From: Acidobacteriota bacterium | GTDB lineage: Bacteria > Acidobacteriota > Terriglobia > Bryobacterales > Bryobacteraceae | Reading direction: 5' to 3' | Assembly (NCBI GenBank): GCA_017307505.1 | Contig: JAFKEE010000039.1 | Span: 62,001-126,000, forward strand | DNA length: 64,000 nucleotides | Shown: positions 28,301 to 38,069 of the stretch, in pieces | Layout of the letters: each line of letters starts with the position of its first letter | Position numbering within the stretch: position 1 is the stretch's first letter | Position numbers and translations under genes: made by a program | The notes under the pieces: model-generated | Told to the model about the DNA's origin: nothing | Databases searched by the model: none | What the model saw: only the letters and a program-made list of their open reading frames with translations

Positions 28301-28894
28301 GGCCACTTCCAGGTAGCGCTCAATGTTCGCATCCTGAGTGAACTGCACGTCCGCGAAGTTGGTGAAGCCTTCGCCGCCCACCTCGTCGTTGACCAGGTTC
28401 CTGGCCACGTTCAGTTCCAGGCCCGTGAGGTCCTGAATCGTATAACCGTGTTCGCCGGAGGTCAGCCGCCGGACCGTGACGCGGCCGGGGTCGCCATCGT
28501 GCTTCCTGGCGTAGTCTTTCAGGCTGGAACGAACCCAATTGATGACTTCCGCGCGTTGCGTGTCGTCGGGCTGCGGCATCCGCGCCGGGGGCATGCGCTT
28601 CTGCTCCAGAACCGTGGCCACCTTTTCCCACTTCTCGAAGCTGGCGCCAATGTCGGCCTGCGCAGTCATCTCCTGGAGATTGATGCCGGCCGTATGATTG
28701 GCCTGGTTGTGGCAGACAAAGCAGTTCTTTTTGAGGATTGCCGCGGCGGGACTGGAGGGTGGTTCCGCGGCCTGCAGAGAGGCACACACACCTAGCGCGC
28801 TCAGGCCGAGCAATCCAACAATGTGGCGGGTGCCGCTCCATCCAGGGAGCAAACGGATCCGCAGAGGTCGACCGACGTCATCGGGGACAGCCAT
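25370..28894 (-). CDS. Planctomycete-type cytochrome (DUF1587/1592/1588/1585/1595 domains)
   Basis: 1174 residues. N-terminal leader or anchor (about 25-43), then a c-type heme site C58-F-V-C61-H62 of the PSCyt1 kind, the DUF1587 and DUF1595-like parts, DUF1592, DUF1588 with a second CxxCH (Cys1022, Cys1025, His1026 in [14 protein letters not shown]), and DUF1585 at the C-terminus. A middle insert (about 430-460) is rich in Ala, Pro, Thr and Ser. Such proteins are envelope cytochromes thought to act on large organic matter, but no reaction is proven. First gene of the pair with the DUF1552 gene. Confidence 0.92.
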   Translation of the reverse strand: MAVPDDVGRPLRIRLLPGWSGTRHIVGLLGLSALGVCASLQAAEPPSSPAAAILKKNCFVCHNQANHTAGINLQEMTAQADIGASFEKWEKVATVLEQKRMPPARMPQPDDTQRAEVINWVRSSLKDYARKHDGDPGRVTVRRLTSGEHGYTIQDLTGLELNVARNLVNDEVGGEGFTNFADVQFTQDANIERYLEVAKSVADRAVLGAGPLSFYQDPGKTGFEMSAIHRIQKIYQDNGFRTVSGEGGQPFGLERYGKALFVAWSYKNRAALGQPAATLKTLAEREGITPRFAEHIWTVMNTPALMHPSSDVAERWRKLPPAVAGKPADLVGIRKNCEEIQKYLTTWPSWLFARGDVAAGGAGDERPLMFNDESLKAEVRQKFRFVRLGRRGGPKGPPPVTGGIARIYLNVVLVNPKGDEKPSIVWRNPTIQFRSARMIPPAAAPPAPPATESTSSQTAGGSQKTSAPGVTDLQLANPKFVGADKLPRLPLQSVITDEFAAKLGFGKSLDGTEVGPSDFASLGSTFFDVKVPDGISVFELQVDAEIGGDHEQVLRVTFSDRADGSTRGVPVWGLVGDPKSKGYQSWKAGVLEFARLLPPNSNGEATPADKDPIPEPFDNTYNVPEHDDFVIKVKYIRDDNFLVNHVLDAATRTRLDQAWSDLYASFDYHDSYMQLLAAKFKYDLKGLSMAKMSKADVEAMPEPLRKYVRPVFAHYGTVMAAQTAGRAGHLNDCLRFASKAWRRPLTEPEKQELSAFYTRLRKEEELDHQKAIRALLTRILVSPAFLYRVEQAPQQAGLRPLSNWELASRLSYFLWSSMPDEELRRAAGAGELSNPALLNKQVKRMLADEKARRMATEFFGQWLGFYRFDEHRGVDTTRFPEFSDEVKSAMYDESISFFEHIIRKDRPVREILHADYTFLNQPLAKHYGIQKEIKSKDDMELLEGATAFGRGGALRLGTMLTVTSAPLRTSPVKRGDWVLRRILGTPTPPPPADAGSIPADEKAFGGLTLREKLKAHQRNASCAGCHTRIDPLGFPFERFDAVGRVRTKYNDGKPVEDSSATGDGTQISGVDGLLKYLDTQQELVNRTMARKLIGYALGRTILASDQSLVERLSHEGPNATFSQLVNEVVSSKQFRYRRGPEPAPARPAATNTASAGTLPRGSRNDILSAKAGAQ

Positions 28895-28985
28895 CCCAGC
28901 CTCCTGCTTTGGTAAGAGTTTATCAGAGGATGGGCGTCAAGTTTAGCCTGAATCGATCCAATCCAGGCGGATGCAGGGCAAACAA

Positions 28986-29031
28986 AAGGGGAGCGGACTG
29001 CCCGCCCAAACAGGCCGGCGCCGCTCCCCTT
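28986..29031 (-). terminator. Intrinsic terminator after guaB
   Basis: AAGGGGAGCGG (28986-28996) and CCGCTCCCCTT (29021-29031) form a perfect 11-bp stem with a 24-base loop. Read on the minus strand the stem is followed by TTTTGTTT, so it ends the yggS-cocE-guaB transcript 25 bases after the guaB stop. Confidence 0.8.
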
Positions 29032-29056
29032 CCTAGTTCAAAGCGGGCTCGAAAGT

Positions 29057-30526
<1,470 letters not shown>

Positions 30527-30552
30527 TTATGGTAACAGCCCCGCCCAATCTG

Positions 30553-32226
30553 TTACTGAACCACGGGCAGCAGAACGTGCGAATCCCACTCCTGGCCGTG
30601 GCGGATCTCCTGCCGCGCGGTGCGCATGATTTTCTCGTCGGCCTGCGACCCGCCCGTGTTCAGGTTCCGGTCGTACTTCGGGAAATTGCTGGAGGAGATG
30701 TCCACGCGAATCCGGTGGCCGGGCTTGAAGAGATTGCTGGTCACGCCGGCGTCGATTTCGATTCGCTCCACCGCGCCAGGGACGTATTTCACTGTCTTTT
30801 CAATGCCTTGCCGGTAACGCAGGCGAAGGATGCCATCGCACAGGATGCTGGCCCGGCCGTCCGGCGCCACATCGACGAGCTTCGCTGTGAAATCAGTATC
30901 TTCCGCGCTGCTCACCACGTGAAGGATCACCTTGATGGGCCCGGACACCTCCATGGCCTTCTTCAATGGCTCGCTGGTGTAGACAAGGACGTCGTGCCGC
31001 CCTTCCGCCCGGCGCTGGTCCACCGGCCCCCAGGGAAGGATCTTGTTGTTGCAGCAGAGCGCTCCACCCAGAGTGGGCACGGCATTGCGAGGGTCATAAG
31101 TGAAGAAATCAGACGATCCCTTCTTCTGCTGCTTCGCCTGCAGCTTGCCGTCCCCGTTCAGAGAGTTGGCTCCCTTCTTGCTGGTTAAATAGAGCGCCGT
31201 CAATATGTTAGGCTTGGGCGGCCAGCTCTCGCTCTCTTTCCACTCGTTGGCGCCCATCAGGAAGTAGCGCACCGCCGACGCCGGAGCCGGGGCGGTCTGC
31301 TTCACAAACGCATCGAACCACTCGATCTCCATGCGGCGCAGCGGCTGGTTGGCGATATCCCCGAATTGGGCCTCGGGCATCACGGGGCTCAGGTTGTGGC
31401 CCCAGGGCCCAACGATGATCCGCGCCGGGCGGCCCAGCGCGCGCAGGCCGCTCCACATTTCCAGATCGCTTTGCGCGTAGTTGTCATACCAGCCTGCTTC
31501 GATGAACGCCGGAATGTGGATCTGCTCCAGGTGCTCCAACGTACTGAGCCTGCGCCAGTATTCGTCGTAACCCGGGTGATTCAGAACGGTCTGGAAGAAC
31601 TCCAGGATGCGCCCGCTGACAAAACGGTCGGCGCGCCGCAACGGCAGGTAGGTGACCATCCGTTGGAAGTCGACGACCGGCGTCTCGGCCGGCTTGTAAT
31701 TCTCAGCGATCCAGCGCAGCCGGTGGCCGAGTTTGAAGGCGCCCCCGCGGGAGTAGTAGCGATCCATGTACTCGTCGCCCCCGGCCACCGCCGGGGTGAT
31801 TGCCTTCAACGCCGGATTCCCGCTCAGCGCGGTGCGCCATTGCGAAAGCCCGACGTAGGATCCGCCAAACATGCCCACCCGCCCATCGCTCCATGACTGG
31901 CGGGCCACCCACGAGATCGTGTCGTCGCCGTCGTTCATCTCCTGGTTGTATTGATTGAACTCCCCGTCACTGTCGTAGCGGCCTCGCACATCCTGGGTGA
32001 TGACCGCGTAGCCGCGCCGCAGGAAGGCCTGCAGGCCAGGCGTGAGTTCGGAAACCTTGCGATACGGGGTGCGCTGGATGACGACCGGGAAGCGGCCGGT
32101 GGGCGCAGGCCGGAAGACATTCGTGCACAAGCGGATCCCGTCCCGCATTGGAATCTTGACGTGCAGGGTCAGTAGCGGCTCAGCAGCGCAACCGGCCAAC
32201 CACAGCAACGGCAGAATCCAGCGCAT
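30553..32226 (-). CDS. CocE/NonD-family (S15-like) lipoprotein hydrolase
   Basis: 557 residues. Lipoprotein signal with lipobox LAGC (Cys13). Alpha/beta hydrolase domain with nucleophile Ser123 in GMFGGSYVG, acid Asp248 in AGWYDNY and His277 in GPWGHNLSP, followed by a C-terminal jelly-roll domain (about 350-557). Family members are X-Pro dipeptidyl-peptidase-like or acyl ester/amide hydrolases; the substrate cannot be read here. It lies 6 bases after yggS and 35 before guaB on the same strand, an odd mix of envelope and core metabolism genes. Confidence 0.92.
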   Translation of the reverse strand: MRWILPLLWLAGCAAEPLLTLHVKIPMRDGIRLCTNVFRPAPTGRFPVVIQRTPYRKVSELTPGLQAFLRRGYAVITQDVRGRYDSDGEFNQYNQEMNDGDDTISWVARQSWSDGRVGMFGGSYVGLSQWRTALSGNPALKAITPAVAGGDEYMDRYYSRGGAFKLGHRLRWIAENYKPAETPVVDFQRMVTYLPLRRADRFVSGRILEFFQTVLNHPGYDEYWRRLSTLEHLEQIHIPAFIEAGWYDNYAQSDLEMWSGLRALGRPARIIVGPWGHNLSPVMPEAQFGDIANQPLRRMEIEWFDAFVKQTAPAPASAVRYFLMGANEWKESESWPPKPNILTALYLTSKKGANSLNGDGKLQAKQQKKGSSDFFTYDPRNAVPTLGGALCCNNKILPWGPVDQRRAEGRHDVLVYTSEPLKKAMEVSGPIKVILHVVSSAEDTDFTAKLVDVAPDGRASILCDGILRLRYRQGIEKTVKYVPGAVERIEIDAGVTSNLFKPGHRIRVDISSSNFPKYDRNLNTGGSQADEKIMRTARQEIRHGQEWDSHVLLPVVQ

Positions 32227-32232
32227 GGCAAT

Positions 32233-32898
32233 CTAGGCTTTCCTGCGCTTTCCAAAAAGGGCCGTTCCCACGCGCACCATGGTGGAGCCCTCCTGGATCG
32301 CCACTTCCAGATCATGCGACATGCCCATGGAAAGCCCGGGAAGCCCGTGCTGCTGAGCGAGTTCGCGCAAGCGGCGGAAATAGGGCCGTGAGAGCTCGAC
32401 GTTTTCCGACCACGGCGGCATAGTCATGAGGCCGGTCAGAGTGAGGTGGGGCAGTTCGCGGATGGCGGCCACCAGGGAAGGAAGATCCTCCGGCGCGCAG
32501 CCATGTTTGGAATCTTCCTCGGAGAGCTTTACTTCGATCATGACTTCGAGCGGCTTCTCCAACTCCGACAGACGGCGCGCCAGTTTGGCGGAATCCACCG
32601 TCTGGATGACCTGGAAGAGCTCCCCCGCCTTGCGGCTTTTGTTCGACTGCAGGTGGCCGATCAGATGAAAGCGAGCGCCGGGCAGTGCGCCAAGCTGCGG
32701 AGCCTTGCCCTCAAACTCCTGCACGTAGTTCTCGCCGAACTCGCGCAGGCCCGCCGCATAGGCATCCAGAAGCACCTGAGCGGGAAAGACTTTCGTCACC
32801 GCGAGAAGCGTCACATCGCCGCGGTTCCGGCCGGCCGCCCGGCACGTGGCGGCAATGCGCCCTTCCACTTCGGTCAACCGGTCTGCCAGCGTCTCCAA
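32233..32898 (-). CDS. yggS: Pyridoxal-phosphate homeostasis protein (YggS/PLPBP)
   Basis: 221 residues. Binds PLP on Lys36 (LLAVTKVFPA) in a TIM barrel without known catalysis, buffering cellular PLP. FGENYVQE, HLIGHLQSNK and GLSMGMSHD are conserved family blocks. The start codon is TTG at 32898, supported by AAGGAG five bases upstream. First gene of the yggS-cocE-guaB transcript and divergent from the PD-(D/E)XK-like gene. Confidence 0.95.
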   Translation of the reverse strand: METLADRLTEVEGRIAATCRAAGRNRGDVTLLAVTKVFPAQVLLDAYAAGLREFGENYVQEFEGKAPQLGALPGARFHLIGHLQSNKSRKAGELFQVIQTVDSAKLARRLSELEKPLEVMIEVKLSEEDSKHGCAPEDLPSLVAAIRELPHLTLTGLMTMPPWSENVELSRPYFRRLRELAQQHGLPGLSMGMSHDLEVAIQEGSTMVRVGTALFGKRRKA

Positions 32899-32983
32899 TC
32901 TCGCTCCTTGTTTTACCCGCTCAGCTCGAGCCTATACCCATACGAATGAGTGGGGTAATAGCTACAGCCACTTCCAGACATTC

Positions 32984-32989
32984 TATAAT
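32984..32989 (+). promoter_or_regulatory. Perfect -10 box overlapping a start codon
   Basis: TATAAT is an exact sigma-70 -10 hexamer whose last two bases belong to ATG 32988. The -35 region 17 bases upstream (GCTACA) is poor. If used, the transcript starts at about 32996, so translation would begin on a leaderless message, for example at GTG 32997. Confidence 0.35.
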
Positions 32990-34505
32990 GGCCATGGTGC
33001 CCGCTCAGAAGAAAGCGGCCCGCCCAACGCCTGTCCCCGCGCTGCGCGAGCAGATCGAGAGTTTTCTCGCTGGCTGCCGTCAACCCGCCGCCCTGGAACC
33101 TGGGGAAGCCCCGTTCGAACTCACGCCTTCCTCGTTCCAATTCACCGTCTTTCCGAAGCATCTCCAATTCGAAATCTGGGATGAGCAGCGCACCCTGATG
33201 CGGCGGATTACCGCGATCCACCAGCGCCGCACGGCGCGGCTCACGGTGGAAACAACAAGGTTCGGCGGCAAACCCGGGCTGCTGACCTTCACGGACCTGG
33301 CCATGCCTCAGTCGGCCGCGCCGCTGCTGGAGAGTTCGAGATCGGTCCTGAGAGAGCTGCTACGGCGCTGGCTGGCCCGGCAGTTTCCAGGCTGGACGCT
33401 CGAGCAGATTTCGTCGGGCGCCGATCTGGAGCACACGCTGTCACCCGCTTGTCCTCGCGCCTGTCTGACAAAGGGGGAGCGGCGCATTGCGGCGCTGGCG
33501 GTGGCGGAACCGCACGCACCCGACGCCTTGACGCATGCGCTGCTGTGGCTGGCCTACCTGCGCCGCCGCCACCCCGTGCAGGAAATCGCTTTGTTTCTGC
33601 CCTGCGGGACGGAAACCACCACACTGCTGCGCTTACGCCACCTGAATGTCGTCTGCCGGCCGTTCCGGTATGACGAGAGCGGCTTCGAGGCGCCCATCGA
33701 TCCACACGATCACGGCAACCTGATCACCAGGCTCGAGCCGTGGCAGGAGGGTCCGCCGGAACCGGTGAATGAGGCGCAATCGTGGGCGCGGCAGCTGGAA
33801 CTCCAGCCAAACGTCCGAGGTGTCCAACTCACCGGCGGCATTCGCAGCCTGCGCGTCAATGGCCTGGAGTTCGCGCGTTACGAGTCCGGGATGCTCTGGT
33901 CGGGCGTGTTTCGCAAGGAACCGGCGCAGAGCCTGGAGTCGGTAGAGGCCCTGGCGCGGGAAGTCGCCATGTTTCGCCATGCGGGCGGTCCGGTGCCCGA
34001 CCACCCCTGGCTGCTGCAACAGCCCGAGTCGTGGATCGAGTCAGAGATCCGCGAGCAGGTGACCCTTCTGGACGCCAGCCTGCTGCCTCAGCCGGTGTAT
34101 GGCCAGGTGCCGGCGCTGACGGGCTGCGAACGGTCGTGCCTGGACCTTCTGGCCATCGAACGAAGCGGACGGCTGGCCGTGATCGAACTCAAGGCGTCAG
34201 AAGACCCCAATCTCCCTCTGCAGGCGCTGGATTACTGGATTCGGGTGGCCCATCACGCGGCCCGCGCGGATTTTCGTGCCAATGGCTACTTCCCTGGTTT
34301 ACCAGTCAGTTGCAGACCACCGCGGCTGCTCCTCGTGGCGCCGGCCCTGCAGTTCCATCCCACCACCGAAACTTTGTTGCAGTTCTTCCCCTCTAACATA
34401 CAGGTGGAGAGAATCGGCCTTGGCGTAGAATGGCAAAGGATGCCCCGCGTCGTTTTGCGTGCCCTGGGCGCGCAGAGCCCGGAGTGGGATCAGACGGACT
34501 ACTAA
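32988..34505 (+). CDS. PD-(D/E)XK nuclease-like protein
   Basis: 505 residues. The C-terminal part (about 375-425) has the restriction-endonuclease-like core: Asp386 in CLDLLAIE, then Glu400 and Lys402 in AVIELKAS, and a QxxxY motif (Gln412, Tyr416 in LQALDYW). The N-terminal 350 residues are unrecognised and arginine-rich. By analogy it could cut or bind DNA, but no helicase or methylase is nearby. The start is uncertain: ATG 32988, ATG 32994 or GTG 32997, all without SD. It leads an operon; the next gene starts 3 bases after its stop. Confidence 0.7.
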   Translation: MAMVPAQKKAARPTPVPALREQIESFLAGCRQPAALEPGEAPFELTPSSFQFTVFPKHLQFEIWDEQRTLMRRITAIHQRRTARLTVETTRFGGKPGLLTFTDLAMPQSAAPLLESSRSVLRELLRRWLARQFPGWTLEQISSGADLEHTLSPACPRACLTKGERRIAALAVAEPHAPDALTHALLWLAYLRRRHPVQEIALFLPCGTETTTLLRLRHLNVVCRPFRYDESGFEAPIDPHDHGNLITRLEPWQEGPPEPVNEAQSWARQLELQPNVRGVQLTGGIRSLRVNGLEFARYESGMLWSGVFRKEPAQSLESVEALAREVAMFRHAGGPVPDHPWLLQQPESWIESEIREQVTLLDASLLPQPVYGQVPALTGCERSCLDLLAIERSGRLAVIELKASEDPNLPLQALDYWIRVAHHAARADFRANGYFPGLPVSCRPPRLLLVAPALQFHPTTETLLQFFPSNIQVERIGLGVEWQRMPRVVLRALGAQSPEWDQTDY

Positions 34506-34508
34506 ATC

Positions 34509-35390
34509 ATGTCCCTCCGCTTCCTTGATCAGGTGCGCACCGCCGTATCGCGCATCAATCCGAACGATATCCGTCAGTCCGCTGAGCGGCCTGTGCGGGT
34601 GCTGATGCTCGGGTCCTCCAGCGGGTTTTACGCACAGCTGGAAGATTTCCTGGCCCCGGCCGATGTTTCGCGGGAGAAGCGCATGGAGATCGCGCTCACG
34701 CTCACCCGTGCCGGCGACGCCGATCCCGATGGCCGCTACCACATGATTGTGGCCGAGTCGGCTTCCGCCATTCCGTCGGGCTGGGACCTGAACAAAGACG
34801 CGTTTCTATTTGACCCGGCCCACCCAAACCGCCTGGTTCACAATGTCATAGAGAACTTTGACGAGGCCACCCTGCCGCTGGCCCGGCTGTTCACTCCGTT
34901 CCGGCAGGCCGCCATTCACAAAACCATCCACACGGTCTCGAAGGAGAACGCGCTGTTCTCCATCCTGACTGCCCTGCCCAACGTGATTCCGAGCCTGGCC
35001 GAACTGCCCTGGATGGTGGGCGAATTCGCCTCCGACACCGCGGTTCTCACCACCAATCAGATCCGCATGGCCTTCCTGCTGGCCGCGGCCAGCGACCGCG
35101 AGGTGGGTTTCCGGGAGCAGCGTTCCGAGATCGGCTCCATTGTCGCCGGAGCCTGGGGCTGGCGCGCCGCCGCCCGGGAACTTGTCGGTAAAATTCCCTT
35201 TGGCGGTGGGATTGTCCCCAAAGCGGCCATCGCCTATGCAGGCACCTTTGTTGTCGGCCTTTCGCTGGAGCGGATCTACCGCATCGGCTACGGCCTGACG
35301 CGGGCGGAGCGATCTGAGGCCTATGAGGCCGCGCTCGCCAAAGGCAAGGACGTCGCCGCAGGGCTGCTGGACAGGGTACGCCGGAAATGA
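34509..35390 (+). CDS. DUF697-like membrane-associated protein
   Basis: 293 residues. The C-terminal half (about 140-285) resembles DUF697, the part that follows the GTPase domain in YcjF-type and dynamin-like proteins: LTALPNVIPSLAEL, TTNQIRMAFLLAAASDREVG and a Gly-rich hydrophobic hairpin IPFGGGIVPKAAIAYAGTFVVG. The N-terminal half has no P-loop (VLMLGSSSGFYAQ in the place where one might stand), so it is not a GTPase by itself. Overlaps the next gene by 4 bases. Confidence 0.65.
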   Translation: MSLRFLDQVRTAVSRINPNDIRQSAERPVRVLMLGSSSGFYAQLEDFLAPADVSREKRMEIALTLTRAGDADPDGRYHMIVAESASAIPSGWDLNKDAFLFDPAHPNRLVHNVIENFDEATLPLARLFTPFRQAAIHKTIHTVSKENALFSILTALPNVIPSLAELPWMVGEFASDTAVLTTNQIRMAFLLAAASDREVGFREQRSEIGSIVAGAWGWRAAARELVGKIPFGGGIVPKAAIAYAGTFVVGLSLERIYRIGYGLTRAERSEAYEAALAKGKDVAAGLLDRVRRK

Positions 35391-35965
35391 ACCCGGTTTT
35401 TGTGGCCGCTGTATTCGCCATTTCTATGTCTGCTCAACAGCGTCTGGTGGAGGGGAAGGCCGAGAGTCCCGTCCGTGTCCTGATTTTCGAAGATCTCCAG
35501 TGCTCCGACTGCGCCGTATTCCGGGCCATGCTGGATGAGAAACTGCTGCCAAAATACGGCGGCAAAGTGGCGTTCGAGCACCGCGATTTTCCGCTGGCCA
35601 AGCACGCCTGGGCCCGCCCCGCCGCCATCGCAGCGCGTTATCTCCAAACCGTCGACCTGGCCAAAGCCGTAAAGTTTCGCCAGCAGGCGATGATGTCGCA
35701 ATCGGAGATCAATCCGGAGAACTTCCAGGCCTGGCTGGCGAAGTTCTGCGAGGCCAATGGCTTGGATTCGGGCAAGGCGCTGGCCGCGCTGCAGGACCCG
35801 AAGCTGGAAGCCCTTGTCCAGAAAGATTTCGAGGATGGAGTGGCGCGCGGCATCGCCCACACGCCCACCGCCCTGGTCAATGGCGCCCCTTATATTGAGA
35901 CCTTCACCGTGGAAGAGATCTCCAAGGGAATCGACGCCGCTTTGAAAGAAAATCGAATCCAATGA
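35387..35965 (+). CDS. DsbA-family thioredoxin-fold protein
   Basis: 192 residues. Short signal-like N-terminus (MNPVFVAAVFAISMSAQ). Thioredoxin-fold with redox motif C39-S-D-C42, and a cis-proline region HTPTALVNG near 157-165, as in DsbA/DsbG-like oxidoreductases. Probably forms or isomerises disulfides in the periplasm. It overlaps both neighbours by 4 bases, so it is translated together with the DUF697-like protein and the SDR. Confidence 0.88.
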   Translation: MNPVFVAAVFAISMSAQQRLVEGKAESPVRVLIFEDLQCSDCAVFRAMLDEKLLPKYGGKVAFEHRDFPLAKHAWARPAAIAARYLQTVDLAKAVKFRQQAMMSQSEINPENFQAWLAKFCEANGLDSGKALAALQDPKLEALVQKDFEDGVARGIAHTPTALVNGAPYIETFTVEEISKGIDAALKENRIQ

Positions 35966-36702
35966 GTACCAAACCTGTCGCCATTGTGACCGGTGCCTCG
36001 CGGGGCATCGGCCGCGGCATCGCGCTGGAACTGGCGCGCACCCACACCGTCATCGGGACCTATCGCGGACGCCGCGATGCGGCCGAATCACTCCAGGCTG
36101 AATGCGGAGCGGACATCGTGCAGTGCGACATCGGGAGTCCTGCCGACCGCGCCGCGCTGATTGCGTACGCCATCGACAAGTATGGCCGCATTGACCTGCT
36201 GGTCAACAATGCCGGGATCGCGCCCCGCGAGCGGAAGGATATTCTCGAAGCGAGCGAGGAGATCTTCGACGAGGTCCTGGACACGAATCTGAAAGGTCCG
36301 TACTTCCTGACCCAACTGGCCGCCCGCCAGATGGTGGCGCAGGGCTCGGGCCGGGTGGTGTTCGTCACTTCGATCTCCGCGTACACCGCCTCCGTCCTAC
36401 GCGGCGAGTACTGCGTTTCCAAGGCCGGGCTGAGCATGGCCGTGCAGTTGTGGGCAGCCCGGCTGGCTCCGCACAACGTGCAGGTGTTCGAGGTGCGGCC
36501 CGGCATCATCCGCACCGACATGATTGAGAAGGTGAAGGACATTTACGAAGAGAAAGCCAAAAACGGACTGCTGCCGCAGAACCGCCTGGGCGATCCGGCA
36601 GACGTCGCAAAGCCGATCCGCGCGATCGCGGACGGCCTGATCGATTACGGCACGGGCACGGTGATCAACGCCGACGGCGGTTTCCACCTGCGCATTCTCT
36701 AG
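35962..36702 (+). CDS. 3-ketoacyl-ACP reductase-like short-chain dehydrogenase
   Basis: 246 residues, classical SDR. Cofactor loop TGASRGIG (10-17), NNAG (82-85), catalytic Ser137, Tyr150 and Lys154 (YCVSK), and NADGG near the C-terminus. Reduces a carbonyl with NAD(P)H; annotated members of this subgroup are often FabG-like, but the substrate is open. Last gene of the four-gene operon beginning at 32988; 120 bases separate it from the next transcription unit. Confidence 0.92.
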   Translation: MSTKPVAIVTGASRGIGRGIALELARTHTVIGTYRGRRDAAESLQAECGADIVQCDIGSPADRAALIAYAIDKYGRIDLLVNNAGIAPRERKDILEASEEIFDEVLDTNLKGPYFLTQLAARQMVAQGSGRVVFVTSISAYTASVLRGEYCVSKAGLSMAVQLWAARLAPHNVQVFEVRPGIIRTDMIEKVKDIYEEKAKNGLLPQNRLGDPADVAKPIRAIADGLIDYGTGTVINADGGFHLRIL

Positions 36703-36752
36703 ACGGTTGCGTCCACCCGCCTGGAATCATCCGGGGCTGGGACCCTATCGTG

Positions 36753-36761
36753 TGATATAAC
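36753..36761 (+). promoter_or_regulatory. Extended -10 promoter of the MFS-OYE operon
   Basis: TGATATAAC is an extended -10 (TGn plus TATAAC, 5 of 6). The start would be near 36768, giving a leader of about 55 bases before ATG 36823. No good -35 is seen, as is allowed for extended -10 promoters. Confidence 0.45.
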
Positions 36762-36822
36762 TGGCATTTCACATTGCCGTCCCGCGCTTTCGCGGGCCGT
36801 GCGCCAGGAGCCTCGCACTCGA

Positions 36823-38055
36823 ATGAAGAAATCCTTCTACGGCTGGTGGATCGTCGCCGCCGCCTGCTTCACTTTCGGCCTTTCCACGGGGATCCCGTAC
36901 TACAACATCGGGTTTTTCTACGACTACATCGCCCGCGACTTCGGTTGGACCCGCGAGCAGATCACCCTCGGCTTTCCCCTGGCCGCGGCACTGACGATCT
37001 GGATCGGTCCGCTGGTCATCCACCGCTTCAGCCCGCGCAAGCTGATCCTCATCGGTACGGCCTTAACGTGTGTCGCGCTAGTGGGCTTCGGCAAGATGCC
37101 CGGCATCTTGTGGATGTACTACGGCTTCTGGGTGCTCTACACCATCGGCTACTTCCTGTCCGGCCCGCCGCCGCATCAGATCATGGTTTCCCAGTGGTTC
37201 CGCCGCAATCGCGGCAAAGCCATGGCCATCGTGTATGTCGGTGTCGGACTGATGGGCTCGCTGGGCAGCTACCTGGTGAAGCCGCTGACAGAGAAGTTCG
37301 GCTACCACACGGCGTTGATGATCCTAGGCGGAATGCTGTTCCTGTCCTGGCCGCTGGTTCTCTTCGTATTGAAGGACCGGCCGTCGGACATCGGCCAGAA
37401 TCCGGACGGTGATGAGCAGCCCGGCGCCGAAGCCGCTGTCGTCTCCAAAACCTTTAAAGAGCTCGCCGCCAGCAAGGCCTTCTGGCTTCTGCTCATCGGC
37501 AGCCTCTGCTCCATCGGTTCGATCGGCGCGGTGAACTTCCACATGAAGTTCGTGTTCCTGGACGAGGGTTTCGGCAAGGGCGGCGAGGTCGACGGCGCGT
37601 GGCGTACCGCTTCGATTCTGATCCTGTGGTCCTCCATTGCCGGCCGCCTGTCGATCGGCTACTTTTCTGACCGCTTCTCGAAGAAGTGGGTCATGTTCGC
37701 CACCTACTTCATCGTGGCCGCCACCATCCCGCTGCTGCTGCAGGTGAAGCCGGGCGCCGACTTCTTCCTCTACGCCTTCGCCATCCTCTTCGGCTTCGGC
37801 ATGGGCGCCGACTACATGATGATTCCGCTGATGGCGGCCGATCAGTTCGGTGTCAATTCCCTGGCCCGGGCGATGGCGGTCATCCTGCCCGTGAACACCA
37901 TCGGCCAGACGTGGTTCCCGTTCTTCGTCTCCGTGCTGCGGCGCGAAATGGGCTCCTATCAGGGCGCCATGGGCGTGGTGCTGGGCGTGGCATTTGTCGG
38001 CGCAATCGCAATCGCCCTGCTGCCCCGTCACAAGTCATTCAGCCAGGCCAATTAA
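36823..38055 (+). CDS. MFS transporter (oxalate/formate antiporter-like or monocarboxylate-like)
   Basis: 410 residues, about 12 membrane helices in two halves with a central loop near residues 185-210. The N-terminus KSFYGWWIVAAACFTFGLS and the first-helix FYDYIARDFGW are typical of the OFA/MCT-like MFS group. Substrate probably a carboxylate, not determinable here. GTG 36799 is in frame, but ATG 36823 starts directly before the first helix. It is followed after 14 bases by the OYE-like gene, so import and reduction of one compound is likely. Confidence 0.88.
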   Translation: MKKSFYGWWIVAAACFTFGLSTGIPYYNIGFFYDYIARDFGWTREQITLGFPLAAALTIWIGPLVIHRFSPRKLILIGTALTCVALVGFGKMPGILWMYYGFWVLYTIGYFLSGPPPHQIMVSQWFRRNRGKAMAIVYVGVGLMGSLGSYLVKPLTEKFGYHTALMILGGMLFLSWPLVLFVLKDRPSDIGQNPDGDEQPGAEAAVVSKTFKELAASKAFWLLLIGSLCSIGSIGAVNFHMKFVFLDEGFGKGGEVDGAWRTASILILWSSIAGRLSIGYFSDRFSKKWVMFATYFIVAATIPLLLQVKPGADFFLYAFAILFGFGMGADYMMIPLMAADQFGVNSLARAMAVILPVNTIGQTWFPFFVSVLRREMGSYQGAMGVVLGVAFVGAIAIALLPRHKSFSQAN

Positions 38056-38069
38056 ACTAGTTACTACGG

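Noticed and set aside
32685-32987. Upstream extension of the nuclease-like protein
   Set aside because: It lies antisense to the yggS coding region and its promoter; the translation is low-complexity and Arg/Pro-rich.
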